Below are positions 35,442 through 44,818 of a DNA stretch of 64,000 nucleotides, piece by piece; positions within the stretch are counted from its first letter, which is position 1; each line of letters starts with the position of its first letter. The notes under the pieces were generated by a model that did no database searches, was not told the origin of the DNA, and saw only the letters and a list, made by a program, of their open reading frames with translations. The position numbers and the translations under genes are program-made. This stretch comes from Pseudomonadales bacterium (GTDB lineage: Bacteria > Pseudomonadota > Gammaproteobacteria > Pseudomonadales > Azotimanducaceae): contig WLWP01000001.1 in assembly GCA_012103505.1 (NCBI GenBank), forward strand, positions 4,216,001 through 4,280,000. The letters are read 5' to 3'.

Positions 35442-36712
35442 CAAGAGAACAGAATCAGGTCGCTCTGTTGCTCGGTAGTGGTCCTTCCCTAGCCCGACTC
35501 GATCTGAGTGCTGATACAAGCAGCGTTGCCACATTTGGAATGAATGCAGGCTATCGATTTTGGGAAAAAATAGGATGGTGGCCTACTTATTACTCATGTC
35601 TTGACGAAGTGGTCGGCATCAGTCATCAGGGTGCTATCGGGGCGTTGCTTCGCGACAGGGCACTGAATGGGATAGAACGCTTCCTTTTGCGAAGGAATCT
35701 TTGCTCTCTGTTAGGTAGTGAAACTCTGGAGTATGTCGATTGCTATGAGGATCTAGTAGAAGAGCGAAAGATCGCGCACTTGAACGATATTACAACAGGC
35801 TCGCACACACTTCTTTGGGCCCATTATCTCGGTTATCGGACCATCTTGTTATCGGGTATTGATCTTAACTATGTGGAACAGGTTGAAGGGTCCAGGCTTG
35901 TGGATGGCAAGCTGGAAATAGTGGAGCAAAAAGAAAACTCCAACTACTTCTTTGAGGGGTATCAACAGCCAGGTGATGTCTACAACATACCAAACCCGCG
36001 CGATAATCTGCACCTGGAGTCTTGGCACAACGTAGCGAAACACATAAGGGATTTCACACTTGTAGTAAATTTAAATCCAGATTCGGCTCTGCATACTTTT
36101 TTGAAGAATAACAGCGACAATCCCATGCAAATTGGAAATTTGGTTTCGCTGACTAGGACTCCATTCGCGGAGTTAGATGTTTTGTTAACGCGGTTGAATG
36201 CGAAATCTCTTGACCTGGACACAGCCCGGGGTGTCGTAAAAAGTAGGCTAGCCCAGAACAGTAACAAGTGGATGAACTCCACAATGAACCCAGATAGTGA
36301 TGGGAAGGCGCTTGTGTATTCGAATGGTGTGTTCGCACTTTCTAGTGATGAATTGACGGGAGAAGATGTTCTGCTAGTGAGATCTCTTGATAGTAGATTG
36401 CTTCGTCCGTTGCTGGAAGAACTTGTGGACTTTGGCGTTCCGAAGTTTGTACAGAAGTTAAGGCGCTTTACCAAGCTTAGTAGTCACAAACTTTTTGTAC
36501 TTCTTCCCGGAAGACTAAGAAGAGTAAGTGTGCGGGAGAATATTCAGGATCTCCTAATTTATTACGGAACTTTGCGTGGCATGGTCGTCCTTTTTCTCAG
36601 CGGGATCTTGTCTGCAATGATTTGGGATCCAAAAACCGATCTTTTACACTTTCTCTTCGGCTTCCTGAGTTTTTCGATTTGGGCGGTACTTCTTGGTCGT
36701 ACTCATCGATGA
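35438..36712 (+). CDS. DUF115/Maf-like protein with C-terminal membrane segments
   Basis: This 424-residue protein starts with LLLGSGPSLARLDLS, a nucleotide-fold GSGPS motif, followed by FGMNAGYRFWEKIG. This resembles the MptE-like/DUF115 domains found in Maf flagellin glycosyltransferases and sialyltransferase-like proteins; that assignment is tentative. Two hydrophobic helices lie at about 378-420. The middle region (GYRTILLSGIDLNYVE, NYFFEGY) aligns with the second domain of the 1691-residue protein at 55231-60306. It is coupled on both sides by 4-base overlaps. A glycan transfer role is likely, but activity is unknown. Confidence 0.65.
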   Translation: MTREQNQVALLLGSGPSLARLDLSADTSSVATFGMNAGYRFWEKIGWWPTYYSCLDEVVGISHQGAIGALLRDRALNGIERFLLRRNLCSLLGSETLEYVDCYEDLVEERKIAHLNDITTGSHTLLWAHYLGYRTILLSGIDLNYVEQVEGSRLVDGKLEIVEQKENSNYFFEGYQQPGDVYNIPNPRDNLHLESWHNVAKHIRDFTLVVNLNPDSALHTFLKNNSDNPMQIGNLVSLTRTPFAELDVLLTRLNAKSLDLDTARGVVKSRLAQNSNKWMNSTMNPDSDGKALVYSNGVFALSSDELTGEDVLLVRSLDSRLLRPLLEELVDFGVPKFVQKLRRFTKLSSHKLFVLLPGRLRRVSVRENIQDLLIYYGTLRGMVVLFLSGILSAMIWDPKTDLLHFLFGFLSFSIWAVLLGRTHR

Positions 36713-37785
36713 CCAATGGATGTAATACCAATAAAGTACTAATTCTCTCGACTACGGCTCGTGGCTCTCGTACAGCGACGGGGCAGTTAATAGATTCGAT
36801 TTTCTCTTCGATCGATAATGTACAAACCTTGTCTTTGCATGCTGGGCACAAGGGCGGTTCGAACCACCTTGAAAGCAGCTTCACGGTACGAGCTCCAAGG
36901 AAGGTTTGTCGAGAGATTCGTGGATTTGATCCCAGCCTAATTTATGTGCGTCCGACAAGTAGTCACTTGGGTTATAACCTCGTTAGTTGGCTTTTGCTCT
37001 GTTGGTGTCGTATTCCTTTTGTAGTGCATCTTATGGATGACGAAGAAAGAGATGTATCGACAACAGGATTCGCCGAACGCAGGATATTTGGCCTGTATTT
37101 GCGATGGTTGCTAAAAAGGGCAGCTGATGTGTTTACAGTTTCGCCCGGTATGTCGAGAGCTTTCGAGTCTCGATATGGGCGGCCATCGGTTGTACTAGCG
37201 AATTATCCGCTGACTTTTACGAGTAAAGCGGAGTTTCGGAATGAGATGAGAATTGGCTACTTTGGTTCCTTGGATGCTCGGATGAATCGGGATTCAGTAC
37301 GGCGCTTGAGTCTAGTAATCTCATCGCTAGCGCAGCAAGGTAGTGCGGTATCATTAGACATTTATACCCGCGAGCAATACTCAGATTGGGCGCAAGCGCA
37401 TTGTGCATCGAAAGTCGTTCGCGTGCTTCCCCAGGTCCCATCGAATGCCTATAGAGACACGCTAGCAGAGTACGCTGTTCTCCTTGTTGCCTACAATTTC
37501 GATCAGCTTTCCATTGCTTACTGTAGATACTCAATTGCTAACAAGCTTGCGGACTATCTGGCGACGAGTGCAAAAATCGTGGTTGTGGGTCCAACAGAGA
37601 TTGAAACGGTTAAGCTGTGCCGAGACCACAATCTGGCCACCGTTCTTGACGATGAAACACAAAATGATCTGGAATCAATACTTGAAAAAGAAACCCGTGT
37701 GAACGTGTCGGTGCGGTGCGCTGAATATGTGAAAGCCATGGAGCTCGAGGAAGGTATGGAGCGATGGAAGGCAATCTTCCAGTAG
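36709..37785 (+). CDS. GT4-like (GT-B fold) glycosyltransferase
   Basis: This 358-residue protein has TTARGSRTATGQLI near the start, a middle HLMDDEERDV and a C-terminal donor-site region YNFDQLSIAYCRYSIANKLADYL followed by VVGPTEIETV. The pattern suits the GT-B superfamily, though the classical E-x7-E motif is not obvious. It aligns with the third domain of the 1691-residue protein at 55231-60306 (HMMDDWPERM, YNFDEKSTRYTRLSLANKL). ATG 36709 gives a 4-base ATGA overlap with the gene before it. It ends 14 bases from a convergent glycosyltransferase. Confidence 0.75.
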   Translation: MTNGCNTNKVLILSTTARGSRTATGQLIDSIFSSIDNVQTLSLHAGHKGGSNHLESSFTVRAPRKVCREIRGFDPSLIYVRPTSSHLGYNLVSWLLLCWCRIPFVVHLMDDEERDVSTTGFAERRIFGLYLRWLLKRAADVFTVSPGMSRAFESRYGRPSVVLANYPLTFTSKAEFRNEMRIGYFGSLDARMNRDSVRRLSLVISSLAQQGSAVSLDIYTREQYSDWAQAHCASKVVRVLPQVPSNAYRDTLAEYAVLLVAYNFDQLSIAYCRYSIANKLADYLATSAKIVVVGPTEIETVKLCRDHNLATVLDDETQNDLESILEKETRVNVSVRCAEYVKAMELEEGMERWKAIFQ

Positions 37786-37799
37786 ACATGCGAGTCTAG

Positions 37800-38891
37800 T
37801 TAGACAATTTCGTTGTAAAGAGAAAAGTAGCGCTCACCCATGATGTTCGCTGTAAACGACTTTTCGTACCGCCTTTTTGCCGCGTCCCCCATTGTTTTTG
37901 CTTCGGCTGGGTTGAACCAGAGTCTATCCATGGCACGGCGGAGCCCAACGTGGGAGGATGGAGGAACAACCAATCCGGTTTCATTGTGTATGTTCACATG
38001 GCTCGTACCGGAGCCAATTTCGGTCGAAATCAGGGGTACACCATGCATGGCTCCTTCCACCAGAGTGACGCCGAATGCTTCAGAGCGTAAGTATGAGGGG
38101 AAAACAACTGCGCGCGCTTGTCGATATAGGGCGTGCTTTGTCGCGTCATCGATTCGACCTGTGAATACCACGTTTTTCAGGCCAGCTTTGTCGGCTTGAG
38201 CTCTCAAATCTGCCTCGATCGGTCCCGTTCCTACCAGTACGATTTTGTACGGAGCATCTTTCGCAGCGTCCAATAGAATGTGCAGACCTTTGTAGTAGCG
38301 CATGACGCCAACAAATAGGAAATAGTCGCTGCCCAACTCATCAATGTCAGGACTACCGGCACAGAATTCCTCTCGCTCAATGCCGATTGGAATGACTTCG
38401 ACTTTTTGCGCGAATTGGGACAAAACATCGCTCGTAGCGAAATAGTTTGGTGAAGTGCAGACAATTCTGTTGGTAGCGTTCAAAAAAGATCGCATTAGGG
38501 GACGGTACAGCATGCCAAGAACTCTCTGGCGGACAATATCCGAATGATAGGTGACGACGGTGGGTTTTTTGTGGTTAGCACAGAAGTGCAGGAGGTCCGC
38601 AAACGGCCATGGATAGTGGTAGTGCACCACATCAGCCCACTTAGCGTGCTCCTTGAAGTTTCGAATGGCCGATAGAGAGACATTGCAGGAAGCGATCTCA
38701 AAGTCACACTTGTTTTGGAATACTTGGCATTCCGGTCTTTGTATCGCCTGTGGATGTGGCGAGGGGCTTGTTGTCAGAACTCGGCAGTTAGCTCCGAGAG
38801 CAGATGTGCTTGCGCAGAGTTGGCGGATTACTTCCTCTAGTCCGCCTTGGGTGTCAGGGAAATATGTACGGTAGAGGTGAAGAACATTCAT
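37800..38891 (-). CDS. GT4 family glycosyltransferase
   Basis: This 363-residue retaining GT-B enzyme has an N-terminal LYRTYFPDTQGGLEEVI, HYHYPWPFADLL in the acceptor half, and LFVGVMRYYKGLHILLDA. The donor-site motif SEAFGVTLVEGAMHGVPL contains the E-x7-E pair. It probably transfers mannose, fucose or a similar sugar from a nucleotide donor, but specificity cannot be read. Its start overlaps the end of the O-antigen ligase gene by 4 bases, so the two are coupled and read leftward. Confidence 0.9.
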   Translation of the reverse strand: MNVLHLYRTYFPDTQGGLEEVIRQLCASTSALGANCRVLTTSPSPHPQAIQRPECQVFQNKCDFEIASCNVSLSAIRNFKEHAKWADVVHYHYPWPFADLLHFCANHKKPTVVTYHSDIVRQRVLGMLYRPLMRSFLNATNRIVCTSPNYFATSDVLSQFAQKVEVIPIGIEREEFCAGSPDIDELGSDYFLFVGVMRYYKGLHILLDAAKDAPYKIVLVGTGPIEADLRAQADKAGLKNVVFTGRIDDATKHALYRQARAVVFPSYLRSEAFGVTLVEGAMHGVPLISTEIGSGTSHVNIHNETGLVVPPSSHVGLRRAMDRLWFNPAEAKTMGDAAKRRYEKSFTANIMGERYFSLYNEIV

Positions 38892-40045
38892 GGCATGCCC
38901 TCTTTTTTAGGTTGCTCCCGCCATGCCAGCCCTACAGCGGTGCTGAGTGGGATCCATATTAGAAACCATGTGGAACCGATTTTGTCGATTAGTTCGTGTT
39001 CATCGAATAAATGAGCTAATAAGGCTAATGCCAGAATGCTCAAGGCAAGTTTTGCATCGGGCGAGCCTAAGTTGCGGAGGAGGACTTTCACTGACTGTAC
39101 CAGCACGATGAGGTACAACCCAAGTGCAACAAGTCCACCTTGATGGATTATTGAGAGGTACATGTTGTGGGGATGGGCGTATATCACTTGATCTATGAGC
39201 AGATCATCAGGAGATAGGATGCCCAGACCTACCCAAGGTGAAGTCGCGATATTACTCAGTGCGGCTTGCCAGATCGCTAGTCGAAAGCTATCCCCTCTTG
39301 GTAGGACTAGCTTTTCGAGCTCTGGATTAAGGAGCACGACGCATAGAATTGAAACTCCGATAACGACTGTCGCCGCTAAACAGATGAGAAACCGTTGGCG
39401 GTCCACAAGATGGAGTAGGCACAGTACGAAACAAGATATTGGCACGCTGAACCATGCATTTCTCGAATCGGAAAGGTAGATTGTTGGAATGGTCACCAAA
39501 ATGCTGCATATACAAAGGCCTACCAACGCTCGATGCGCATCTGTGAATAGAACGTTAACAGCGAATAGTAAAAGAGAGCCGTAAACGAGAGCGGCCACAA
39601 CATGTGTGTCTAACTGACCGAGACCGTTTAGACGCCCATCTGCGGGCTGTTCAAGATAAAAATTAGTGATAGATGCTGTAATTACCGCAGAGCCGACGAT
39701 CGCAAAGGCAGTGCTCATCCAATTGTGGAGCTGGCCGCGAAATTGACATTCAGCGAGCGCGACAACAAATGCTAGAACTAGTAACGCGCGCACGAGTATT
39801 GACCCGAATTCGCGCCACTCAAATGGCTCAGACCAGAGTGAAGATGCGGTTAGCCAAATAACTAAGACAAGAATCCACTTGAACAAGGTTACAGACTTAA
39901 TATCGTTCCAGTACTGAAATGTTGCCAATACTACGACTAAAAGTAGGTACGTCGAGTAACTAGCCGCGCTTTGGCTCGGTAACAGTAGGACAGAAATAAA
40001 GGCGACTATTATGAGTGCGCCTATTAGTGTTAATCGGTCTAGCAA
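38888..40045 (-). CDS. O-antigen ligase / polymerase-like membrane protein (Wzy/WaaL fold)
   Basis: This 385-residue protein has about ten or more membrane helices. A large periplasmic loop around 255-300 contains PRGDSFRLAIWQAAL, SPWVGLG and HPHNMYLSIIHQGG, the Wzy_C/O-antigen ligase pattern including a conserved His-x-Asn region. It starts with TTG (AAGGGA 7 bases upstream). It could be WaaL, joining glycan to lipid A-core, or a Wzy polymerase. With a Wzm/Wzt exporter and no Wzx nearby, WaaL-like ligation is slightly favoured (inference). Confidence 0.8.
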   Translation of the reverse strand: MLDRLTLIGALIIVAFISVLLLPSQSAASYSTYLLLVVVLATFQYWNDIKSVTLFKWILVLVIWLTASSLWSEPFEWREFGSILVRALLVLAFVVALAECQFRGQLHNWMSTAFAIVGSAVITASITNFYLEQPADGRLNGLGQLDTHVVAALVYGSLLLFAVNVLFTDAHRALVGLCICSILVTIPTIYLSDSRNAWFSVPISCFVLCLLHLVDRQRFLICLAATVVIGVSILCVVLLNPELEKLVLPRGDSFRLAIWQAALSNIATSPWVGLGILSPDDLLIDQVIYAHPHNMYLSIIHQGGLVALGLYLIVLVQSVKVLLRNLGSPDAKLALSILALALLAHLFDEHELIDKIGSTWFLIWIPLSTAVGLAWREQPKKEGMP

Positions 40046-40111
40046 ACAATGTCCCTTTTCACTGCCGTTCTGTTCTTGTTCTTTGGATTATTTCTGCAAG
40101 AATACGCGTCC

Positions 40112-40127
40112 ATCGGTCGAGACCGAT
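40112..40127. promoter_or_regulatory. inverted repeat ATCGGTC-GA-GACCGAT in the divergent gap before gmd
   Basis: Perfect 7-base arms separated by 2 bases lie 32 bases before the gmd start, in the 114-base divergent gap with the ligase gene. It could be an operator or a short mRNA hairpin. No T-run follows it, so it is not a terminator. Confidence 0.35.
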
Positions 40128-40159
40128 TGCAGTTATACACGCTACGATAAAAGGAATTC

Positions 40160-41278
40160 ATGAGCAACAAAGTCGCGCTAATAACAGGGATAACGGGCCA
40201 GGATGGTGCTTACCTAGCGGAATTTCTCATCGACAAAGGCTACGCGGTTCATGGCATAAAGCGTCGGTCTTCGCTCTTTAACACAGAACGTATTGATCAT
40301 CTTTACCGGGATCCTCACGACGATGACCGACGGCTTGTCCTTCACTACGGAGATCTTACAGACAGTAGTAATTTGATCCGAATCGTCCAAGAGACACAGC
40401 CTGACGAAATATACAACTTAGGTGCGCAGAGCCATGTCGCCGTTTCCTTTGAATCGCCGGAATATACCGCGGATGTTGATGCCGTTGGTGCCCTTCGGCT
40501 TCTTGAAGCCGTTCGATTGCTTGGTCTAGAAGGAAAAACGAAGTTCTATCAAGCATCGACATCTGAACTCTTTGGCAAAGTTCTGGAGACCCCGCAGAAA
40601 GAAACTACGCCTTTTAACCCACGATCACCGTACGCTGTTGCAAAGCTATACGCGTACTGGACCACCGTAAACTATCGTGAAGCCTATGGGATGTTCGCCT
40701 GCAACGGCATACTGTTTAATCACGAATCGCCACTTCGTGGTGAGACGTTTGTGACGAGAAAGGTCACCCGAGGTCTTTCCAGAATCTACATGGGACTACA
40801 AGATTGTCTCTATATGGGCAACATCGACAGTCTTCGTGACTGGGGGCATGCGCGGGATTATGTTGAAGCGCAGTGGCTAATGTTGCAACAAGACACGCCA
40901 CGGGATTTTGTTATCGCGACGGGCGAGCAATACTCTGTCAGAGATTTGATAAATCGCGCCGCGCACAACTTAGGTCTTGAATTTTCTTGGTCAGGTGATG
41001 GTGAGAGCGAGTTGGCAACGGTAGTTTCCGTTGCAGACAGCGAATGCAAGATTAAGCCTGGCTGCACGGTTGTCCGAATTGACCCGAGGTACTATCGACC
41101 AACAGAGGTGGATTCGCTTCTAGGAGATCCATCAAGAGCCCGCGACTTATTAGGTTGGGCGCCTCGCACTTCTTTTGATGAACTTGTTAAAGAGATGGTC
41201 GAAGTAGATCTTGAGTTGGCGAGGCGAGATGCTTTCGTCTCAAGTGCTGGTTATACAGCCTACACATTTAATGAGTAG
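40160..41278 (+). CDS. gmd: GDP-mannose 4,6-dehydratase
   Basis: This 372-residue SDR enzyme has [18 protein letters not shown] at its N-terminus, [19 protein letters not shown] and the catalytic ASTSELFGK, with [10 protein letters not shown] carrying the YxxxK pair. It converts GDP-mannose to GDP-4-keto-6-deoxymannose. GDP-mannose should come from ManC at 25019. A clear AAAGGAA precedes the ATG. Its 3' end overlaps fcl by 8 bases. Confidence 0.96.
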   Translation: MSNKVALITGITGQDGAYLAEFLIDKGYAVHGIKRRSSLFNTERIDHLYRDPHDDDRRLVLHYGDLTDSSNLIRIVQETQPDEIYNLGAQSHVAVSFESPEYTADVDAVGALRLLEAVRLLGLEGKTKFYQASTSELFGKVLETPQKETTPFNPRSPYAVAKLYAYWTTVNYREAYGMFACNGILFNHESPLRGETFVTRKVTRGLSRIYMGLQDCLYMGNIDSLRDWGHARDYVEAQWLMLQQDTPRDFVIATGEQYSVRDLINRAAHNLGLEFSWSGDGESELATVVSVADSECKIKPGCTVVRIDPRYYRPTEVDSLLGDPSRARDLLGWAPRTSFDELVKEMVEVDLELARRDAFVSSAGYTAYTFNE

Positions 41279-42245
41279 TCGAATGCCTCAACGTGTTTTT
41301 GTTGCCGGTCACAAAGGCATGGTAGGGTCAGCGGTGCTCAGACGGCTAAGTGATGAGCCAGGGTACGATACCGTGGTGGCCGATCGCGCTGAGTTTGATC
41401 TAACTTCACCAAATCAAGTTTCAAAATTCTTTGCACAAGAACAGCTAGATTGGGTTGTGGTAGCAGCTGCAAGAGTGGGCGGTATTGTTGCGAACTCGAC
41501 ATATCCCGCTGACTTCATCTACGACAACCTGATGATTGAGGCAAATTTGATAAAGGGTGCTCATGACGCTGGTATCGACCGAGTGTTGTTTCTTGGTAGC
41601 TCGTGTATCTATCCGAAACTCGCGACCCAGCCTATTAAGGAATCTGAGTTGTTAAACGGCGCCTTGGAGCCGACCAATGACGCTTACGCGATTGCAAAAA
41701 TAGCAGGCATCAAACTTTGTGAGGCATTTAACAGGCAATACGGACGGGATTACCGCAGTTTGATGCCGACTAACCTATACGGGGTGAACGACAATTTTCA
41801 TCCAGAAAATTCGCACGTGCTTCCAGCCCTACTACGACGGTTTCACGATGCAAAAGAGCGCGGTGAACATGAGGTAGTTGTGTGGGGTACGGGTACACCT
41901 ATGCGAGAGTTCTTGTTTGTGGATGATTTGGCAGATGCAATCTACGTTGCTATGGGGCGATCGAAGGAAGAGTATTGGCTGAAGTTAGACGCTCACGAAT
42001 CTCACCTGAATGTAGGAACCGGTGTCGATGTTACGATCAAAGAGTTAGCCAATATAATAAAGCGCACGGTTGGCTATCAGGGGGAGATTGTGTTCGACGA
42101 CACGAAGCCTGATGGCATGCAAAGGAAACTGCTCGATGTCTCTAGGTTTAACAAAATGGGTTGGAGTGCGAGCACACCCCTGGAGGATGGGTTGGCGAAA
42201 ACTTACGCCTGGTTTCTCAGCACAAAGGGTGAGATACGGAGTTAA
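41271..42245 (+). CDS. fcl: GDP-L-fucose synthase
   Basis: This 324-residue epimerase/reductase completes GDP-fucose synthesis from the Gmd product. The start [18 protein letters not shown], the [13 protein letters not shown] segment and [23 protein letters not shown] are family hallmarks, with Tyr-x-x-x-Lys in [11 protein letters not shown] 41271 overlaps gmd by 8 bases; ATG 41283 is an alternative closer to the conserved part. Confidence 0.95.
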   Translation: MSSRMPQRVFVAGHKGMVGSAVLRRLSDEPGYDTVVADRAEFDLTSPNQVSKFFAQEQLDWVVVAAARVGGIVANSTYPADFIYDNLMIEANLIKGAHDAGIDRVLFLGSSCIYPKLATQPIKESELLNGALEPTNDAYAIAKIAGIKLCEAFNRQYGRDYRSLMPTNLYGVNDNFHPENSHVLPALLRRFHDAKERGEHEVVVWGTGTPMREFLFVDDLADAIYVAMGRSKEEYWLKLDAHESHLNVGTGVDVTIKELANIIKRTVGYQGEIVFDDTKPDGMQRKLLDVSRFNKMGWSASTPLEDGLAKTYAWFLSTKGEIRS

Positions 42246-42250
42246 AGACT

Positions 42251-43225
42251 GTGTTAATCAGTGTTGTTATCAGAACGCTTAACGAAGCTAGATACCTGGA
42301 CGAATTGTTGTCTTCAGTACGCCGACAAGAGATTCCCGATGAGTGGGATGTCCAGGTCGTCATCGTTGATTCAGGCTCCGTCGACGAGACCCTATCTATT
42401 GCTCGCCGTTATGACTGCACAGTTACTCAAATCGATAAGAGCGAGTTCACGTTCGGGCGTTCGCTCAACAGAGGGTGTGACTTTGCCGATGGTGAAATGT
42501 TGGTGTTTGTCAGCGGACACTGCGTACCTGTTGGTACTCAGTGGTTGAGTAGCTTAGTTCTCCCGATAGCCAATAATGAAGTCGACTATGTCTACGGACG
42601 CCAGATTGGCAGAGACACAACGAAATTTTCTGAGAGCCGTGTATTCGAAAAATACTATCCGGCAAGATCGCTTGTTCCGCAAGAGGGCTACTTTGCAAAT
42701 AACGCAAACGCTGCCTTGAGGCGGACAACCTTCGAAGAATTTAGATTTAATGAGAGTTTGACCGGTTTGGAAGATATGGATCTTGCTAAGCGATTGTCGG
42801 AATCAGGCCGGTTGATCGGCTACGTTGCAAGCGCCGAAATTTTTCACATTCACGACGAAACCTGGCTGGATGTTAGGAACCGATATGAACGAGAAGCGGT
42901 CGCTCTATTTGCTATAGCCCCCGAATCGCAATTTAGACTGACTAACTTTTTGTCGTCCCTGGTTCGCTCCGTTGGCAAGGATTGCTATTGGGCAGCTCGT
43001 CGCAGGACACTGTTCGCCGAATCAATTTCAATCGTTCTTTTCCGGTACAACCAGTTCCTAGGCAGTTATTGGGGGCTTCGGCTCGCCCAAAGCGTCGCAC
43101 GTAGTCAGTCAAAAAACTACTTTTATCCAGATCGCATCTACACACAAAAACAACAGGAACCGGATGGAAAAGAACCTGATTGCACTGTTACCCATGAAAG
43201 CTCACAGCAGTCGGGTGCCAGGTAA
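42251..43225 (+). CDS. GT2 family glycosyltransferase (SGH-motif subgroup)
   Basis: This 324-residue GT-A glycosyltransferase has SVVIRTLNEARYLDELL, VDSGSVDETL, then VFVSGHCVP in place of a classic DxD. That SGH form is seen in several O-antigen GT2 enzymes. GLEDMDLAKRL is the acceptor-side ED motif. A GTG start at 42251 follows fcl by 5 bases. Its C-terminus overlaps the next gene by 62 bases in another frame, which is long for a functional overlap. Donor unknown; fucose is possible because it directly follows gmd-fcl (inference). Confidence 0.85.
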   Translation: MLISVVIRTLNEARYLDELLSSVRRQEIPDEWDVQVVIVDSGSVDETLSIARRYDCTVTQIDKSEFTFGRSLNRGCDFADGEMLVFVSGHCVPVGTQWLSSLVLPIANNEVDYVYGRQIGRDTTKFSESRVFEKYYPARSLVPQEGYFANNANAALRRTTFEEFRFNESLTGLEDMDLAKRLSESGRLIGYVASAEIFHIHDETWLDVRNRYEREAVALFAIAPESQFRLTNFLSSLVRSVGKDCYWAARRRTLFAESISIVLFRYNQFLGSYWGLRLAQSVARSQSKNYFYPDRIYTQKQQEPDGKEPDCTVTHESSQQSGAR

Positions 43226-43844
43226 GAACTTCAGAGAAATAGCTGGGAAACCGCTTTTCCGTTGGGTTCTGGACACGCTGCTGGAGCTAGATTTCATTGA
43301 AAAAATAGTCGTTAACACTGATGCGCGGAGAGAACTTGTCGAAAAGGGTTTTCCGGAATCTGACCGGTGCGTTATAAAAGATCGTGCGCGAAATTTAGTT
43401 GGCGACGATGTCTCGATGAATCGGATCATCGCAGATGATATTCAATCGCATCCAGCTGATCACTATTTGATGACGCACACGACCAACCCAGTATTGAAGG
43501 TTGCGACGCTTAGTGATGCCTATAGTCGCTACTTATCTGGCGTGGAGGCGGGTAAGGATTCGCTATTTGGCGTTAATCGATTTCAAACGCGTTTCTATAC
43601 CGAAGAAGTTCAACCAATCAATCACGATCCAAATCACCTAGTGCCTACTCAGGACTTAGAACCTTGGTTTGAAGAAAATAGTTGTTACTACTTTTTCAGT
43701 GAGAGGAGTTTTTCAAAAACGAATGCTCGAATTGGCGCCCATCCGGTGATGCATGAGACCCCAGCTTTAGAAAACACTGACATAGACGAATGGCGGGATT
43801 GGTACCTCGCAGAAGCCGTGTTAAAGATGGACCTCGATTCGTGA
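43164..43844 (+). CDS. CMP-sugar cytidylyltransferase (NeuA-like)
   Basis: This 226-residue member of the acylneuraminate cytidylyltransferase family has PMKAHSSRVPGKNFREIAGKP (the CTP-binding loop with R and K) and NTDAR. It would activate a 2-keto sugar acid or related acid as its CMP derivative. No NeuB- or NeuC-like synthase is in the window, so its substrate is open and need not be sialic acid. It overlaps the GT2 gene before it by 62 bases and shares a GTGA overlap with the dehydrogenase after it. Confidence 0.8.
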   Translation: MEKNLIALLPMKAHSSRVPGKNFREIAGKPLFRWVLDTLLELDFIEKIVVNTDARRELVEKGFPESDRCVIKDRARNLVGDDVSMNRIIADDIQSHPADHYLMTHTTNPVLKVATLSDAYSRYLSGVEAGKDSLFGVNRFQTRFYTEEVQPINHDPNHLVPTQDLEPWFEENSCYYFFSERSFSKTNARIGAHPVMHETPALENTDIDEWRDWYLAEAVLKMDLDS

Positions 43845-44767
43845 CCGAAATCCTGGTTACATGCCCGCCGATGATTGGTCAGCAGACCTTGTTTAAAGAT
43901 CTGTTCGACAACCATGGTTGGACCGTCGTCGCCCCCAAATTCGAACAAACCCTTAGTGAGGATGAGTTGGTTGAACTCGTTCCCCAGTTTGATGGCTGGA
44001 TTATTGGGGACGATCCTGCAACCGAACGAGTTGTCATCGCTGGGAGCTCAGGTCGATTGCGAGCAGCGGTGAAATGGGGCGTAGGCACAGACAATGTCAA
44101 CTTCGATGCGTTTGCGGCGTTGGAAATTCCGGTTGCAAATACACCGGGCATGTTTGGCTCAGAGGTTGCCGATATAGCGACAGGATATGTGATAGGTCTT
44201 GCTCGCGAGACTTTCTTGATTGATCGAGAGGTCCGCGTAGGGCATTGGCCAAAGCCATCTGGCATCAGCTTGGCTGGGAAAAAAGTTGGAGTAGTCGGCT
44301 TCGGTGACATTGGCACGCAGACGGTACGAAGGCTTTCAGCATGCGGCATGTCCGTGGCGGTATATGATCCGTTTGTGGATTCAGTCCCAGATCGGGTTGA
44401 ACTTAGGCTGTGGCCTACGGGTGTGGGCGATTTAGACTTTATTGTTTTCACATGCGCGCTCACCGAGGCCAATCGATTCATGCTAAACGAGAAGGTGTTG
44501 GCGAACTGTAAAATGGGCGTGCGCATTGTAAATGTAGCGCGAGGACCACTCATCGACGAAGCCTCGTTGATAGAGGCTCAGAAAAGAGGCCATGTCCACA
44601 GTTGTGCGCTTGATGTGTTTGAGAGTGAGCCGCTCGCGTTACAAAGTCCTTTGAAAGACAACCCACGGAACATTCTTGGGTCGCACAATGCCTCTAATAC
44701 AATTGACGCAGTAGTGCGCACAAGTGCTATTGCCATTGAGCAACTCGCAACGTATCTCGCACGTTAG
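43841..44767 (+). CDS. D-isomer 2-hydroxyacid dehydrogenase family protein
   Basis: This 308-residue NAD-dependent dehydrogenase resembles phosphoglycerate dehydrogenase. The Rossmann motif is GVVGFGDIGTQTVRRL, the catalytic Arg is in NVARGPL, the Glu lies in the DVFESEP region, and the His is in SHNASNT. The GTG start at 43841 overlaps the cytidylyltransferase stop. Tight coupling suggests it reduces or oxidises a 2-keto or 2-hydroxy acid handled by that enzyme (inference). It lacks the C-terminal ACT domain of serine-pathway SerA. Confidence 0.83.
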   Translation: MTEILVTCPPMIGQQTLFKDLFDNHGWTVVAPKFEQTLSEDELVELVPQFDGWIIGDDPATERVVIAGSSGRLRAAVKWGVGTDNVNFDAFAALEIPVANTPGMFGSEVADIATGYVIGLARETFLIDREVRVGHWPKPSGISLAGKKVGVVGFGDIGTQTVRRLSACGMSVAVYDPFVDSVPDRVELRLWPTGVGDLDFIVFTCALTEANRFMLNEKVLANCKMGVRIVNVARGPLIDEASLIEAQKRGHVHSCALDVFESEPLALQSPLKDNPRNILGSHNASNTIDAVVRTSAIAIEQLATYLAR

Positions 44768-44818
44768 ACTCCAGCCAAAGAACTTCATCGAAATGACAAA
44801 CAGTACAAGGCAAGAGGC

